NCBI GenBank assembly: GCA_037952775.1
Contig: JBANAY010000004.1
Coordinates: 3,596,001 to 3,660,000 of the forward strand
Direction: 5' to 3'
Source of the DNA: Clonostachys chloroleuca
Taxonomy: Eukaryota > Ascomycota > Sordariomycetes > Hypocreales > Bionectriaceae
DNA: 64,000 nt
The position numbers were made by a program, and so were the translations under genes. Shown here one piece after another: positions 23,769 to 34,094 of the stretch. The notes under the pieces are model-generated. The model was given only the letters and a program-made list of their open reading frames with translations. It was not told where the DNA came from and made no database searches. Every line of letters starts with the position of its first letter. The first letter of the stretch is position 1.

Positions 23769-24003
23769 CTATATCTCGACGAGCATCTCGTCGCCTGCAA
23801 AGACGTTGGGCATGAGGGTGTTGGCTGGCAGTATCCCCGGCAGGATCCCCCAGGATCTTCTCATATTTTGTCCTCCACGAGAAAGCAGGACTGATTGCTT
23901 CGTAATCGTCTAGAGTCTGCACCATGATCTTAGTCCTCACTACATCGGCCCTGAAGGTCCCAAGAGCTTTCAATGCGGCTTCGACGATGTCTGGAATCCA
24001 CAC
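23769..24003 (-). pseudogene. RidA (YjgF/UK114) family relic
   Basis: Read on the minus strand, one frame gives IVEAALKALGTF, then ADVVRTKIMVQTLDDYEAIS, and a second frame gives ILPANTLMPNVFAGDEMLVEI before a stop at 23771-23769. These match, in order, the middle and C-terminus of RidA-type enamine/imine deaminases (VVRT-x-IMV, PANTL, DEMLVEIE). The frame shifts near 23830-23850, the expected acidic tail is cut short, and no N-terminal part is visible upstream. I therefore call it a decayed fragment and not a working gene. Confidence 0.7.
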
Positions 24004-24427
24004 AATCTAGCTCAAAGTAATCGGGGTCTCCAAGCCCTTGCATCACAACACTTTTTATGACATAATCATATGTTAGAGAGTATGGCTCTAGGTTACCTTA
24101 GCTTCAAACTAGTTTATTGATCTTTAGAGCTTAAGTGATAATAGGTCTGGTCGTGGTTAAAGCTCAGTGGTTAATTCAAGAAACCTCGTCAACCACTCCC
24201 CAACAAAAATCCGTTTCTCTTCATCATGGAGATCTTTATGGCCACAGATATCATTGTACACGCTGTAGCACCTTAAAGTTGTCAAATCAACGAGGCATCA
24301 CATAGAAAATCACACTAGTATCAACTTGAATAAATGTCTCTAAAACCACCAATCTGAGTATCTAAAGGGTCCAAAAGAAAGATGAATAATTATATAGCAT
24401 GTAGTTGAGAATCTAGACCATAAAGTT
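24004..24427. other. Intergenic region
   Basis: AT-rich, no gene seen. The right end holds the 3' untranslated part of the beta-helix enzyme gene. Confidence 0.5.
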
Positions 24428-25978
24428 TTACTTTGAGTTAGCAAACTTGATGTTCTCTGAATAGCTGGTATTCAGCAAGTTCATCTGCTTCAGCGAGGTA
24501 GCGGGCTTCGTGCTTCCCAGCATGTACACGTCCGAAAAGGTCACACCGCTGACTTTCGACGACGCGTTGTAGCCTTGAAGGAAGCCATTCTTGTGGCCTT
24601 GGTCCCGGGCCTTGATGTTCTTAATGAGAATGTCCTCGATGGGGCCAACGCCTCTGCCACCTTGGCCAACCCATACGGCTAGCCATGTCCCACGTCCGCC
24701 GGGGCTTCCGGCTAGGTTCTCAATGTCAATATCCTGGAATGTGACCCCGGTAGCCTTCTCTGTCCCGAACAAATGGTGGATGCCAATACCGACACCAGCG
24801 GCATACACGGTGCCATCCCTGAAGGTCACGTTGTTCTGTCTTTGGTGAACACCTTGGCCAACCTTGTACCCATAGCACTTGGTCCAAGCAACCGTGTTTT
24901 CAAATACAACATCGCTAAGAGGTCTTGGCTGGTAAGGGTATGGCACAGTTGTTCCAGTCTTGTAGGGCCAAGTCTTAGTTGAGAAACTATCGTCGTTGGC
25001 GATGGCAATGGCACGTCTGACCGTCACTCGTGTGGATTCAACAACGTCAATTCCGTCATTCTGAGTGACATCGAGGCGGTCGAGAATCTTCAGATTTGTG
25101 AACAGAGCATCCTCCACCTGGATAGGAGTAACTGCCCAGAAGGAACTGTCTCGGACCAAAACTCCGTCGCAACGGAAGTTCTTGGTACCGACGGGCACCA
25201 GCAGGTCCGCCATGTACTTGTTTTGGCGCGTGTTATATCCGTTCCCATCAATAGTTCCTCGTCCATACACCTTGATGTCTGTAGAGTCGAACTCGGTCTG
25301 GATCCACCATGTGCCGTCATGAAGATCGCTCTTGTGATAGAGCTTCTTATAGTCGCTAGGCTTTCCTGTAAACCGCAAGACTGATCCGCCCGCCAGATAC
25401 AGAGAGGTCTTGCTGCGGAGCATCAGGTTTCCGATTTGATACAGACCAGCAGGGACATATACGATGCTTCCAGGTTGCTTGGCGGCTGCGTCCATAGCAG
25501 CCTGGATTCCCGTGGTAACGCTCTTTCCCGTATTATCGGCCTTGTAATCGAGCACGTTGAAGATACCAGTTCCCTTCGATTTCGGAGCATTTGTTTCCGT
25601 AGGGTCGACGACGATAATAAACTCTTTCAGGTCATCAATCTTGACGATTAGATAGTGCACCTTCTCCATGGACCAAACGAGCTCGTTACCCTCTACTTTG
25701 GCTTTGATAGGGAGTTGCTTCGGTGTAATTGAATAAGATTTTATAGTAGAGCCTTGGGATAGAGTTTTGATTCGGAACTCTGTTGGGTGACCCTGATCCA
25801 TGGAGAGATGGACGTAGTCATAGCCAGCATAGCTGACGGTGTACATCTCCGTTCCATTGACCTGCAGCGAGAAGTGTGCAGACTTGTCGTAGATGGATGG
25901 ACGTTCGTATCGGACAACGTCACAGTAGGCGCTCGCTATCAGGAGCGATAGCACTCCAACGAGAGTACGGAATAACAT
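24428..25978 (-). CDS. Secreted right-handed beta-helix glycosidase (GH28-like)
   Basis: A single-exon gene for a 516-aa protein starting at ATG 25978. Residues 1-19 (MLFRTLVGVLSLLIASAYC) are a clear signal peptide, so it acts outside the cell. An N-terminal beta domain (about 20-135) precedes a pectate-lyase-type beta-helix that begins near FNVLDYKADNTG, a usual entry sequence of GH28 and related folds. Acidic residues expected of a helix glycosidase appear in NDGIDVVES and AIANDDSFSTKTW. The exact GH28 signature (NTD, DD, GHG) is not fully matched, so GH49-like or another pectate-lyase-superfamily family remains possible. The likely target is a plant pectic or other acidic polysaccharide; the precise linkage cannot be told. 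Confidence 0.75.
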   Translation of the reverse strand: MLFRTLVGVLSLLIASAYCDVVRYERPSIYDKSAHFSLQVNGTEMYTVSYAGYDYVHLSMDQGHPTEFRIKTLSQGSTIKSYSITPKQLPIKAKVEGNELVWSMEKVHYLIVKIDDLKEFIIVVDPTETNAPKSKGTGIFNVLDYKADNTGKSVTTGIQAAMDAAAKQPGSIVYVPAGLYQIGNLMLRSKTSLYLAGGSVLRFTGKPSDYKKLYHKSDLHDGTWWIQTEFDSTDIKVYGRGTIDGNGYNTRQNKYMADLLVPVGTKNFRCDGVLVRDSSFWAVTPIQVEDALFTNLKILDRLDVTQNDGIDVVESTRVTVRRAIAIANDDSFSTKTWPYKTGTTVPYPYQPRPLSDVVFENTVAWTKCYGYKVGQGVHQRQNNVTFRDGTVYAAGVGIGIHHLFGTEKATGVTFQDIDIENLAGSPGGRGTWLAVWVGQGGRGVGPIEDILIKNIKARDQGHKNGFLQGYNASSKVSGVTFSDVYMLGSTKPATSLKQMNLLNTSYSENIKFANSK

Positions 25979-27911
25979 CTTGAATAGAATGACGGTACAA
26001 ACTGCCTTGCTTGGTTGCTACACTCGATAGTTTAGGAGATCTGTATCGCCCTCTTTATGACAAACAGGTAGCCACACTTGATCTCCACAAGTTTTTAAAA
26101 TAAATCTATTTTAATGAGCTGTTAGTATTTAGAATAGACCGAATGCCGTTTGGGTGGTGTGGTATTAATGTGCGCATTGCCACTTGTGTGGCAGGTGTCA
26201 TATTGGGATCGCATCATTCAAGCTGGCGACGTGAAACCGCTAGGCTTGGACAGGTATCTGCACCCACTGTTATTGTAAAGAAATCGGGCCAGTTCTAGCG
26301 AGTCAAGGGGGCTACAGAGTCTTTGGCCGGTTCCGTCTTTAGCAGAAGGATTGGTAAATGGCTTCCCTTAGCCTTCTGTCATGCACCAATTTGCCGGCGA
26401 TTACTGCATTTGGGTTACGATCGGACAGTGCTGACGAGGAATAAGGGACTTTGGGCTGCTAAGTTAGCTGGACTCATCGAAAAGGAGTACTGGGATCAAC
26501 ATGTCCGAAAGGCACGTGAAGCCCAGGATTTCATTCTTGGAATAAGTGACGGTGATATCAAGACTGTTCCAATGTAAATAGCAGACGCTTAGTATTCAAT
26601 CACTACCTATGTAAGGTGATGGGCATTGAACTACTTCAGCAGTCAGAGGATCTCTATTTGGGTCGATGTGTGGCAATGTCTAATTTTGTCTTGAAACACC
26701 CCGCTCACCCCCTGCTAATTATAATTGCCGTCCAGAATATCGGCGATTGCCAGAATATGCCATATGCCGTTCTGGCTGGTCCTCTGTATATATGCGCAAG
26801 GATCAAATAAATGGCATATGCACAAGGGTACTTATGTATGTTGCGTAATGATAGGGCTGCGTTGAGATATGTCCCGATGGAAAATCAAGTAGCCATAACT
26901 GTGTGGATCGTGATACTGCTCGCTGCCAGGTCTACTTCTACGTATTATGCGGGCCTCGAGTGTCCACGTTGGTATGGAAAGGGATGCTCATATTCTTGCC
27001 ACTGAGTAGCAAAGATGTGGCAAAATGCAAGACCACTTGGTTAGGTTATCTGTTCTGGAAGTCATAGTTTCTTTTGAGTCGATCCAAAAATAACTCGGCG
27101 AGGGCAGCATCAAAAATGTTTTCAGGGCGATTTTTCAATGGAAGCACGGGTGGCTGGAAAGAATTCATGTTTACGCAAAGTGCTGCTCAGGTCTATGCAA
27201 GCAGCATGGTTCAACTCAATCGTTTCTTTCTACCTTGTCTACCATCTTCACATTTTTAACCCGAAAAAAAGGACGATGATTTCCGTGGGCCAATCATAAC
27301 ACCAGCCTTCCTTGGTTGACTATGTTCCTGTTATCCCCTCCTTCTAATGCTGTTTTCCATAATACATTTGGCTCTCAGGAAGAATCAAAGCCTGCCCATG
27401 GCTTTCAATCTCCTCCATCTACAGCGGAACAACTTTGACCACTACTTTTCGAGGTATCCTAATGAGTTCGAGTATAAAGTGAGGGAAAAAAAGCAATGGA
27501 AAAGGCCAGACCCAACATCTCAACACAATGATTGTGCCAAGGTATTCCTTTCCCTCTTCCGCTGGTTTAAATAAGGAGAAGAGTGTCTGATGTGTCCTAT
27601 AGCATCCAATCGCTGCGAAGAGTTCATCCTACCCCCAGTAGTGATTGCACGAGCCACTTGGTGGAGTTAAAATATAGGAGGTCAAATTTGCATCCTTCAG
27701 CGAGAGTTGGCGAATGATTCTTCTGTTTGGGTCTCGATATTTTAGATGGCAAGGAATTTCGGTGTGCCTTTTCTGATTTCTTCTGGGCTCCTGCTCCCAA
27801 GCCAGGGCTTCGTTGAGTCGCTCGGGGGAAAACTGTATCAGACCTTAACCTCTTAAGCCCTTCTGCCATACCGAACTGGTTGTTTAGGATCTTCCACTCG
27901 TGGCTTTATAC
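25979..27911. other. Intergenic region, possible small relic
   Basis: No complete gene is supported. One stretch at about 26440-26577 (+) reads like ordinary protein (GLWAAKLAGLIEKEYW, then KAREAQDFILGIS), but its frame opens at TTG 26323 and no family is recognised. The AT-rich rest holds only small open frames. Confidence 0.45.
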
Positions 27912-29060
27912 TCAATCACCTATTACCATTTCATAATAGGGCGGCTCGGTATAATCGGGGAGTTCCGTAACTGTGTCGTCCACCCCAATGCTATCCACCA
28001 AAGAAACCGGGTATCTTTGTTTTATGATCCGTCCGACTCCGACTGCTGTAGCCTCGTCTTTTTTGCCCTCTGCAAATTGCTCTAGAATGACTGAGAGCTC
28101 CAACGTCAAATAATGATGGATTTTTAACGATCCGACATTTGGGCTGTCGTAAGAACAAGTAGGAGGGCGCTTTGCGGCACTTTTTGTCGAAAGATCAACG
28201 GTAAGATCGAGAGCTGCCGATGATTCATCCGCCGGACCAGACTTCCATCCTCCGTACATCACCTGCGCAGCCAGGTTCCGTGTTTTTGTTACCGGCTTTT
28301 GCGCAGCTCTTAGCCAGCCCAGCCCAGGGTGCTTTTCACATGACTGGGAAGGAAACGTGACCACCTCGTCTAATTCCCACTCCGTTCGCATAATTTTCCA
28401 TTTATAGGACATCCCGTCCGTTGTCGACTGTCGGAGGAGGCCATCCAATTGAATCGAAATGTTGCTAGGACTGTGGATTTGTATTGCTTCCAGAAAGGCA
28501 CGAAATTCGAGGCCGGTTGAAGTCGAGGTATGGGAAATGTATGGCGGTAGCTGGGGCTTTGACGACACTCGACAGAGAGGGATATAGTGATCAATAGTAA
28601 TGACTGATCCGGCATAGCTTCCGTGATCTGGACGTTGAACAAAGGCAGTTGCTCGAAGTTGGTAGTTGATCGAGATCGTGCTTAACGATATTGACGGTGG
28701 AAGATGACTAGGTAGAAGGTCGTAGAAGGCCAAGTCTCGTTTTTCTGTGAGATGATCCAGAGGTTCCTCCACTAAGTTCCATCTGCACAAAGCCTTCTGA
28801 TCCCTGCAGCAGTTGATGCAGCTTTTGTGGACGGGTCGTTTATAGGTGGTAATCATATCGAGCGTAACATCCAGACGGGCGATCCTGACATCTGGACATC
28901 GAGTATCGATCTGTACCTGACCGGAGATGAAAGAACCTGGGCCTCGTTCCGAGTTATCATCGACTAGAATCGGCGCACATGATATTCTCAAGTCTAACGG
29001 TAGCGTCTTTCGGGTTTGACAAGGCCGCGCCACTTTGCTGAACATCGATAGTATCTCCAT
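27912..29060 (-). CDS. Arrestin-like protein (Ldb19/ART type)
   Basis: A single-exon gene for 382 aa. The N-terminal part (about 15-180) has the beta-sandwich pattern of a fungal arrestin (LDLRISCAPILVDDNS, GSFISGQVQI, VRIARLDVTLDMITTYK), and the middle part fits the second sandwich. The C-terminus carries the proline-tyrosine motif LPDYTEPPYYEM. Fungal arrestins of this kind dock the Nedd4-type ligase Rsp5 onto plasma-membrane transporters and so trigger their ubiquitination and uptake; here that role is by family only. The open frame begins at GTG 29087; ATG 29060 (MEILSMF) is the first methionine. A short upstream open frame in another phase starts at ATG 29100. It is head-to-head with the zinc-cluster gene at 29615. 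Confidence 0.75.
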   Translation of the reverse strand: MEILSMFSKVARPCQTRKTLPLDLRISCAPILVDDNSERGPGSFISGQVQIDTRCPDVRIARLDVTLDMITTYKRPVHKSCINCCRDQKALCRWNLVEEPLDHLTEKRDLAFYDLLPSHLPPSISLSTISINYQLRATAFVQRPDHGSYAGSVITIDHYIPLCRVSSKPQLPPYISHTSTSTGLEFRAFLEAIQIHSPSNISIQLDGLLRQSTTDGMSYKWKIMRTEWELDEVVTFPSQSCEKHPGLGWLRAAQKPVTKTRNLAAQVMYGGWKSGPADESSAALDLTVDLSTKSAAKRPPTCSYDSPNVGSLKIHHYLTLELSVILEQFAEGKKDEATAVGVGRIIKQRYPVSLVDSIGVDDTVTELPDYTEPPYYEMVIGD

Positions 29061-29614
29061 TGGGTTAGATACAGAGCTTCGACACACTTGATTCTAACAT
29101 GCGGGCGATGAGCTTCCAACAGCGCAGTGGCTATGCCTTGCTAATATATATGGTCGGTTCAGGAAATCCATCTCGACATGTGATGTGATGAGGAAAGAGG
29201 AAAGGGATAAATCTACATTTATGGAGCCGAGAGATCATGTAACAGTTCCTGGGAGGGGGTTACGCTCACAGGTCATGCAATCACAAGATCATTGACTCGA
29301 CCTCCCGATTCTTTCAAGCAGTTGTCTACGGTTTCGTGATGAGAAACTACATTGGGAAAGGCGTAAGCTGGGCCTTCGTTCATACATTCTAAACTAGGAC
29401 TAGCGTGGAAAACGACTCCAGTCACCGTGGAATATGATTATCAAATGCATCGGAACCAGCCCAACCTCACATCAAGCATCCCTCGTCGCCAACAACTTGT
29501 CGTGTCACACGGCCAGCATGGGGTAATTGGATTTGAAATCCGCCTCCAATACGTCCCCTTCCTAATTTGATGTGTAGGACGTCTGTGTTCGCCGCATATG
29601 GATAGGCCCGCCCC
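29061..29614. promoter_or_regulatory. Shared promoter region of a divergent gene pair
   Basis: The arrestin gene (-) and the zinc-cluster regulator gene (+) start on either side of these 554 bp, so both promoters lie here. I see no convincing TATA box or repeated operator. Confidence 0.55.
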
Positions 29615-31609
29615 ATGGAGAACGACGAGCCGACCCAGACCCCAGCCACAACAAGGCCCACTAGAAGGCGGCACAAAAAGGTCTTCTCTGGCTGTTGGAC
29701 ATGCCGCAGCAAGCATATCAAATGCGATGAAGGGAAACCCACCTGTAAAAGATGCGAGCGGTCCGGTATAACCTGCGAGGGTTACGGCGTGCGGCTATCT
29801 TGGTCTTCGCATCGGGATCTTACAAATTTCCAGGATTCCCCCAAAAGATCATCCCCAAGGGTCTCGGCAAGAAGGGGATCGGCAAGAAAATCGAGAACGC
29901 CAAGCCCTCGACCAACTCATAACGCTTCAGCACACAACGAAAAGGAGTCAGCCGAAATATCATCTACTACAGGACTACCGGGTGAAGACGATGGGCTTGA
30001 GAACACTGCCCAGAACAATCTACACGCGGGGTCTCGTTTCCAAGTTGGCATCGACAGCCCCGAAGTGGAGACTCCGGCAAATCCAGTAGAGTCACCAGCA
30101 AGTTCCAATCAATGGGATACTGTTCGTGGCTCCCTGTCTGCCGTATGGAGTAGGACAACCCTTCAGCCAAACAATGGTGCTGCAATCCATTCACCCGTAT
30201 TCCAAACTGAAAGTTTGGCTCAAAACGTTATCTCACTTCGCCAAGACCCCAGCCCAAGACCCAACACAGAATCATCCAACCCTTACGCAGACATCTCGTG
30301 GCTCCCTCCTCCGCAGCAGCCGGGTTCGTGTTCGTCTAATTCTGCAGTTCAATCGCCTGCCTCACGAGGCCCTACTTCATCGGAGCGTCGGCGACGACAC
30401 CTGGACAGCCTTTCAGATCATGCAAGCCGATCCAAACTCTTGGAGCACTGGGATCTTCATGTATGCGATGCCTTGAACCCAATATCAGGAGCCACCAACC
30501 CGGCTCGCACGATTTTCACACCATTGGCTCTTCAAGGAGCTCGCGAGGATGCAACCGTTTCTACCGGGGCTGTTGCCTTGTTTCATTTGATTTGCTCCTC
30601 CTCGGGATTCCATCTTGCCAGGGCAGAGGCAACATCTGGAACAAGAAACAAATATGAGCGGCTAGCCCTCGAGCATCAGAACCTTGGAATAACTCACCTG
30701 AGCCGAAACATACAATCTGATGATGAGAGTCAATATATACCAGTTCTTGCTTCGCTTATCATGTGTCTTCTCAACGAAGCCATCACCGTTTACGACCCTT
30801 TCTGGCGCTTACATATCCAAGGTGCGGTCGAATGGGTGAATCATGTTGGCCGTGAATATTGGCACCATGATGAAACAGCGGCTACCATTTATCAGATGTT
30901 CATCGGCATGGGAATATTGATCCAATCCCAGATCCTCCCGGGCGACCGTAGTGGGTATGGCTGGGACCTTTGCCACGCATTCGAGACACAGCCCGGACCA
31001 TACTGCTTGGACGTGATAATGGGCATACCACAACCCATCCTGGAGGTGATTCATACTATGAATCGCATTCAACAAAGCTCTCAAAAAGGCCCCGGTTCAA
31101 GCGAAGACCACCCCAGTCAGCAAGAAATAGATCCCAACTACAGTCTTGACTCTCTCGAATTTGAGCTCTTCCTCATGGTCCCAAAGAGGTCAATATCCCC
31201 TCACGCCAGTCCTGAACACGGTCTTCGCATTTACCACTTAGGATACGCGTACTACTATGCCACGCTGCTCTACCTGAAGCGGACTATGAAATCGGTTCCT
31301 ATCCAAGAGGTTCAATCGCTAGTCAAGCAAGGCTTAGAACACATTGAAGCACTCGGGGCGACCAACGGCCCGTCATCGCCGAATCTGTGGCCGATTGCCA
31401 TTATTGCGTTTGAGGCCTATGAGCCCCTCTTGCAACAACGTATGATTAGATGTCTGGAAGAACTGACCAAAGTTTCAAGGTTGGAAGTGTGGGACAAGTT
31501 TTCAATAGCGGTTCGAGGATTGTGGGCTCGACGCCGGAGAACTGGAGAGACAAACCTCAGCTGGCACGCATATTCTCCGGTCTTTTACCATAATTACATA
31601 TTTATTTAA
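29615..31609 (+). CDS. Zn2Cys6 transcription factor
   Basis: A single-exon gene for 664 aa starting at ATG 29615. A basic stretch (RPTRRRHKK) precedes a binuclear zinc cluster with spacing C-x2-C-x6-C-x6-C-x2-C-x6-C (CWTCRSKHIKC, then CKRCERSGITC, residues about 27-54), which binds DNA in the nucleus. A Ser/Pro-rich linker (about 65-270) leads to a C-terminal helical region of the fungal transcription-factor type (ISGATNPARTIFTPLAL, SSGFHLARAEA, LTKVSRLEVWDKFS), the build of PF11951-type regulators such as ArcA/Pro1 relatives. The target genes are unknown; it is divergent from the arrestin gene. Confidence 0.92.
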   Translation: MENDEPTQTPATTRPTRRRHKKVFSGCWTCRSKHIKCDEGKPTCKRCERSGITCEGYGVRLSWSSHRDLTNFQDSPKRSSPRVSARRGSARKSRTPSPRPTHNASAHNEKESAEISSTTGLPGEDDGLENTAQNNLHAGSRFQVGIDSPEVETPANPVESPASSNQWDTVRGSLSAVWSRTTLQPNNGAAIHSPVFQTESLAQNVISLRQDPSPRPNTESSNPYADISWLPPPQQPGSCSSNSAVQSPASRGPTSSERRRRHLDSLSDHASRSKLLEHWDLHVCDALNPISGATNPARTIFTPLALQGAREDATVSTGAVALFHLICSSSGFHLARAEATSGTRNKYERLALEHQNLGITHLSRNIQSDDESQYIPVLASLIMCLLNEAITVYDPFWRLHIQGAVEWVNHVGREYWHHDETAATIYQMFIGMGILIQSQILPGDRSGYGWDLCHAFETQPGPYCLDVIMGIPQPILEVIHTMNRIQQSSQKGPGSSEDHPSQQEIDPNYSLDSLEFELFLMVPKRSISPHASPEHGLRIYHLGYAYYYATLLYLKRTMKSVPIQEVQSLVKQGLEHIEALGATNGPSSPNLWPIAIIAFEAYEPLLQQRMIRCLEELTKVSRLEVWDKFSIAVRGLWARRRRTGETNLSWHAYSPVFYHNYIFI

Positions 31610-32219
31610 ATTCTAATTTTGATCATAAGATTAGGAACAAGCGACTCGCATATTTGTGTTAATTTCCCCCTAGGCGATATTCATTCCAGAGCTCATGCGG
31701 TTGTTGCAGCAATCTAGAAGGGTATCGACCAAGTTAATAGTAGTGTTATCATTCCAGAGTTTGAAACTCAGATCTGAAAATCCATGGTGTCTTAGATGAT
31801 CAGGATCAGTAGCCCTTGCGCACTAAATGTATTGTCGGCCCATCTCGAGTGCTCATCATCCTCCTCAGCCGAACACAGGAACAATATGAGTTATAGGACG
31901 CGGTGGAAGGTCATTGCGGTGGAGAAGCCCCCAGTGAAGACCAAGTTCACCTAGGGCGACACGCTTAAGATCGATCTTGAGGCCGGAACCTCGAGTGCGG
32001 AGCGGAAATCACTGTTTCGGCCGCTAATGAGACACGTTTCGGTTGGAGAGTCGTATTTTCTCAGTGAAAGTGCTCTATACATCACCCGACAACGTCTCAT
32101 TTGTTGTGGGTTAACGGTGGTGGTGTTATAAATGGGGCAAAGCCTTCCAATAGATGCGAATCCCCAAAGACTTCCCTCAATTCAAGAACTTGTCTTAAAT
32201 TCTTCTTCCGCTATTCACA
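31610..32219. other. Intergenic region with promoter of a small secreted peptide
   Basis: No gene is supported. A TATA box lies at 32127-32133. Confidence 0.55.
32127..32133 (+). promoter_or_regulatory. TATA box of the small secreted peptide gene
   Basis: TATAAAT lies 87 nt upstream of the start codon at 32220, a normal spacing for a strongly transcribed fungal gene. Confidence 0.6.
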
Positions 32220-32432
32220 ATGAAGCTGAGCGTTGCTTTCTTTGGGCTGTCTCTTGCAGGAGCCGGCCTCGGTGCACCCCTTTTTACCGACTCGCTACCA
32301 ACCCGCCAAGTTGCTGACCTGGGTGCCGTTGCCCTCCAAACTCTGGCCAAAGGCTGCAGCAGCAATGTTTTCTCCGCCCTTCCAGGTCTTCAAAAGTACT
32401 GCGACGACAATCTCTTGACATATCGCCAATGA
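32220..32432 (+). CDS. Small secreted peptide (70 aa)
   Basis: The ATG at 32220 is in a good context (CACAATGAAG). Residues 1-19 (MKLSVAFFGLSLAGAGLGA) form a clean signal peptide, so the mature chain is about 51 residues. It has two Cys (in KGCSSN and KYCDDN) that could form one disulfide. No domain is recognised. A TATA box, short length and signal peptide favour a real gene; an effector role is a guess. Confidence 0.65.
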   Translation: MKLSVAFFGLSLAGAGLGAPLFTDSLPTRQVADLGAVALQTLAKGCSSNVFSALPGLQKYCDDNLLTYRQ

Positions 32433-34094
32433 TCATGACACACCTTTACACACTCAATCATAACGCCGGGTGGTAAATAATAACTGATGAGACACTCTAT
32501 GGGCCGTCCGAGGGTTGGGAGAGATTGGATATTGAGGATCATTGGCTGGCTTTGGATGAAGTTGTGAAAAGGGGAAGAGCATTGAAAGTTCTCGCTGTTG
32601 TGAACTGGAGACACTTACCTACCCTGTAGCTTGCTTAATCAAGGGATCCAAGCGTGCTGTCGCCGCCTCAATCACAAAGACTGTTTCATAATTACTAAGA
32701 GACCAAAAACGTTCTGGCGACCTCGTTGTTTTCGTTCGTGCGAGTTAAAGTGATAAATCTACGCATGAATGTTTGGGATCTAGTAATGTGGTGCCGGCAA
32801 GCAGTTGAGGTTGCATTTGATCTGCGGGCCGTGATGTTGGCTGTGATCGCATGAAGTTTCCAAGTGAGTGCGCTGTCGCTACAGGTGGGCTCAGTGGATA
32901 TCTAGTGAACCGTAGCGGGTAATCTCCACCAAGCAGCATTGAAGCGATTGACTGGGGTCGCTGATGTGGTTCAAATAAGCGCTGGGTGGCCTGTGGGTGG
33001 CCTGTGATATAACTCGCATGAGGCGAGTGAACTACAACCCAAACGCCAGCGTAAAGACGGCGAGAGAAAAGGGAAATCGAAATAAGGTTAATGGACACCG
33101 ATGAGGGGCAACTAGCCCTTCGGGAAATTTTGGTAGGCCTTCGTTGAATCTGGCGGGAAAGCCCGGAAGGATCGGATGCGACCATGCTGATCTTTCCCAG
33201 GAGCTGGGCTGCTCCCGCTGCAGGGCAATTTACGTGCCACATACCGAATCTACGGATCAGGTTTTCCTACAAGAAAGATCCGAGTATTTCTGGGACCAGC
33301 CAGATTGTCGAAACGCGGCTGCTGCAGTCTCGGGGAAACGGGTGGTCATGCATGCGACAACATCACTTTTCATATGTAAGGTTGCGTGGGTGAAACAGTG
33401 CACACTGTCACCCTGCGCCCATCTCAGTTCTAGACCCAGCAGCCCGACCATCCATTAGAAATCAATGGTGGTGTAGCTTCTTATCGCTGTCCCCCATGCG
33501 AAGGAAATATCCTCGAATAGAAGAACTAGGCCTTTCCACCCTTTGATATGGCCGAATTGCGACGTACAGACGCTGGTTGAGAGGGTTCATGGCCCCAGCA
33601 ATCCCCAAGTGGAAGCTTCGGAACCAGTGGTCCCGGATCTAGAGTTAGTCTCGTCGCGGGCTTCTTGAGAGCTGGAAGCGGTCCAGTAATTCGCCTTGAA
33701 GCTCATATCGAGCAGGAATTGCCTTCCAACCTATGCGACGGAACGGGCAGGCTGATAGTAAGTGCCGGAGCAGGTTCGTTGCCAACCAAACAGCCATCAC
33801 TCAATGTTTCCACCAATCCGTCGCGACAAGTTGCGTGTTCTGTTGACGAGGGGATATCCCCACGAATCGGGGCAGAGTTCTGTCAAAGTCGCATCGGGGA
33901 AAAATGAATTGAGTTTCTCAAGATGCAGGTCCCATCCCGTCCCATCGAGCTCGCGTTTTGCCGCCGCAGTTGGGATGCCAAAGGTGATTGCCGGATTTTG
34001 CATGTATAAATGTATGGCGTCTGCTCCCCATCTGAACCAGAGGAGATTTGGACTAAATTGAATGGTCAACGCGAGCTCTCTGACTGAGAAAAAA
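32433..34094. other. Intergenic region
   Basis: No gene is supported in 1.7 kb. An exact 11-bp tandem duplication (GGGTGGCCTGT twice) sits at 32984-33005. The right end is the promoter of the GH43 gene, with a TATA box at 34005-34010. Confidence 0.5.
34005..34010 (+). promoter_or_regulatory. TATA box of the GH43 gene
   Basis: TATAAA (in GTATAAATG) lies 85 nt upstream of the chosen start codon at 34095. Confidence 0.55.

Noticed and set aside
26323..26577. 84-codon open frame (+) with a protein-like C-terminal half
   Set aside because: It begins at TTG, I know no matching family, and no exon partner is evident. Kept only as a possible relic in the spacer entry.
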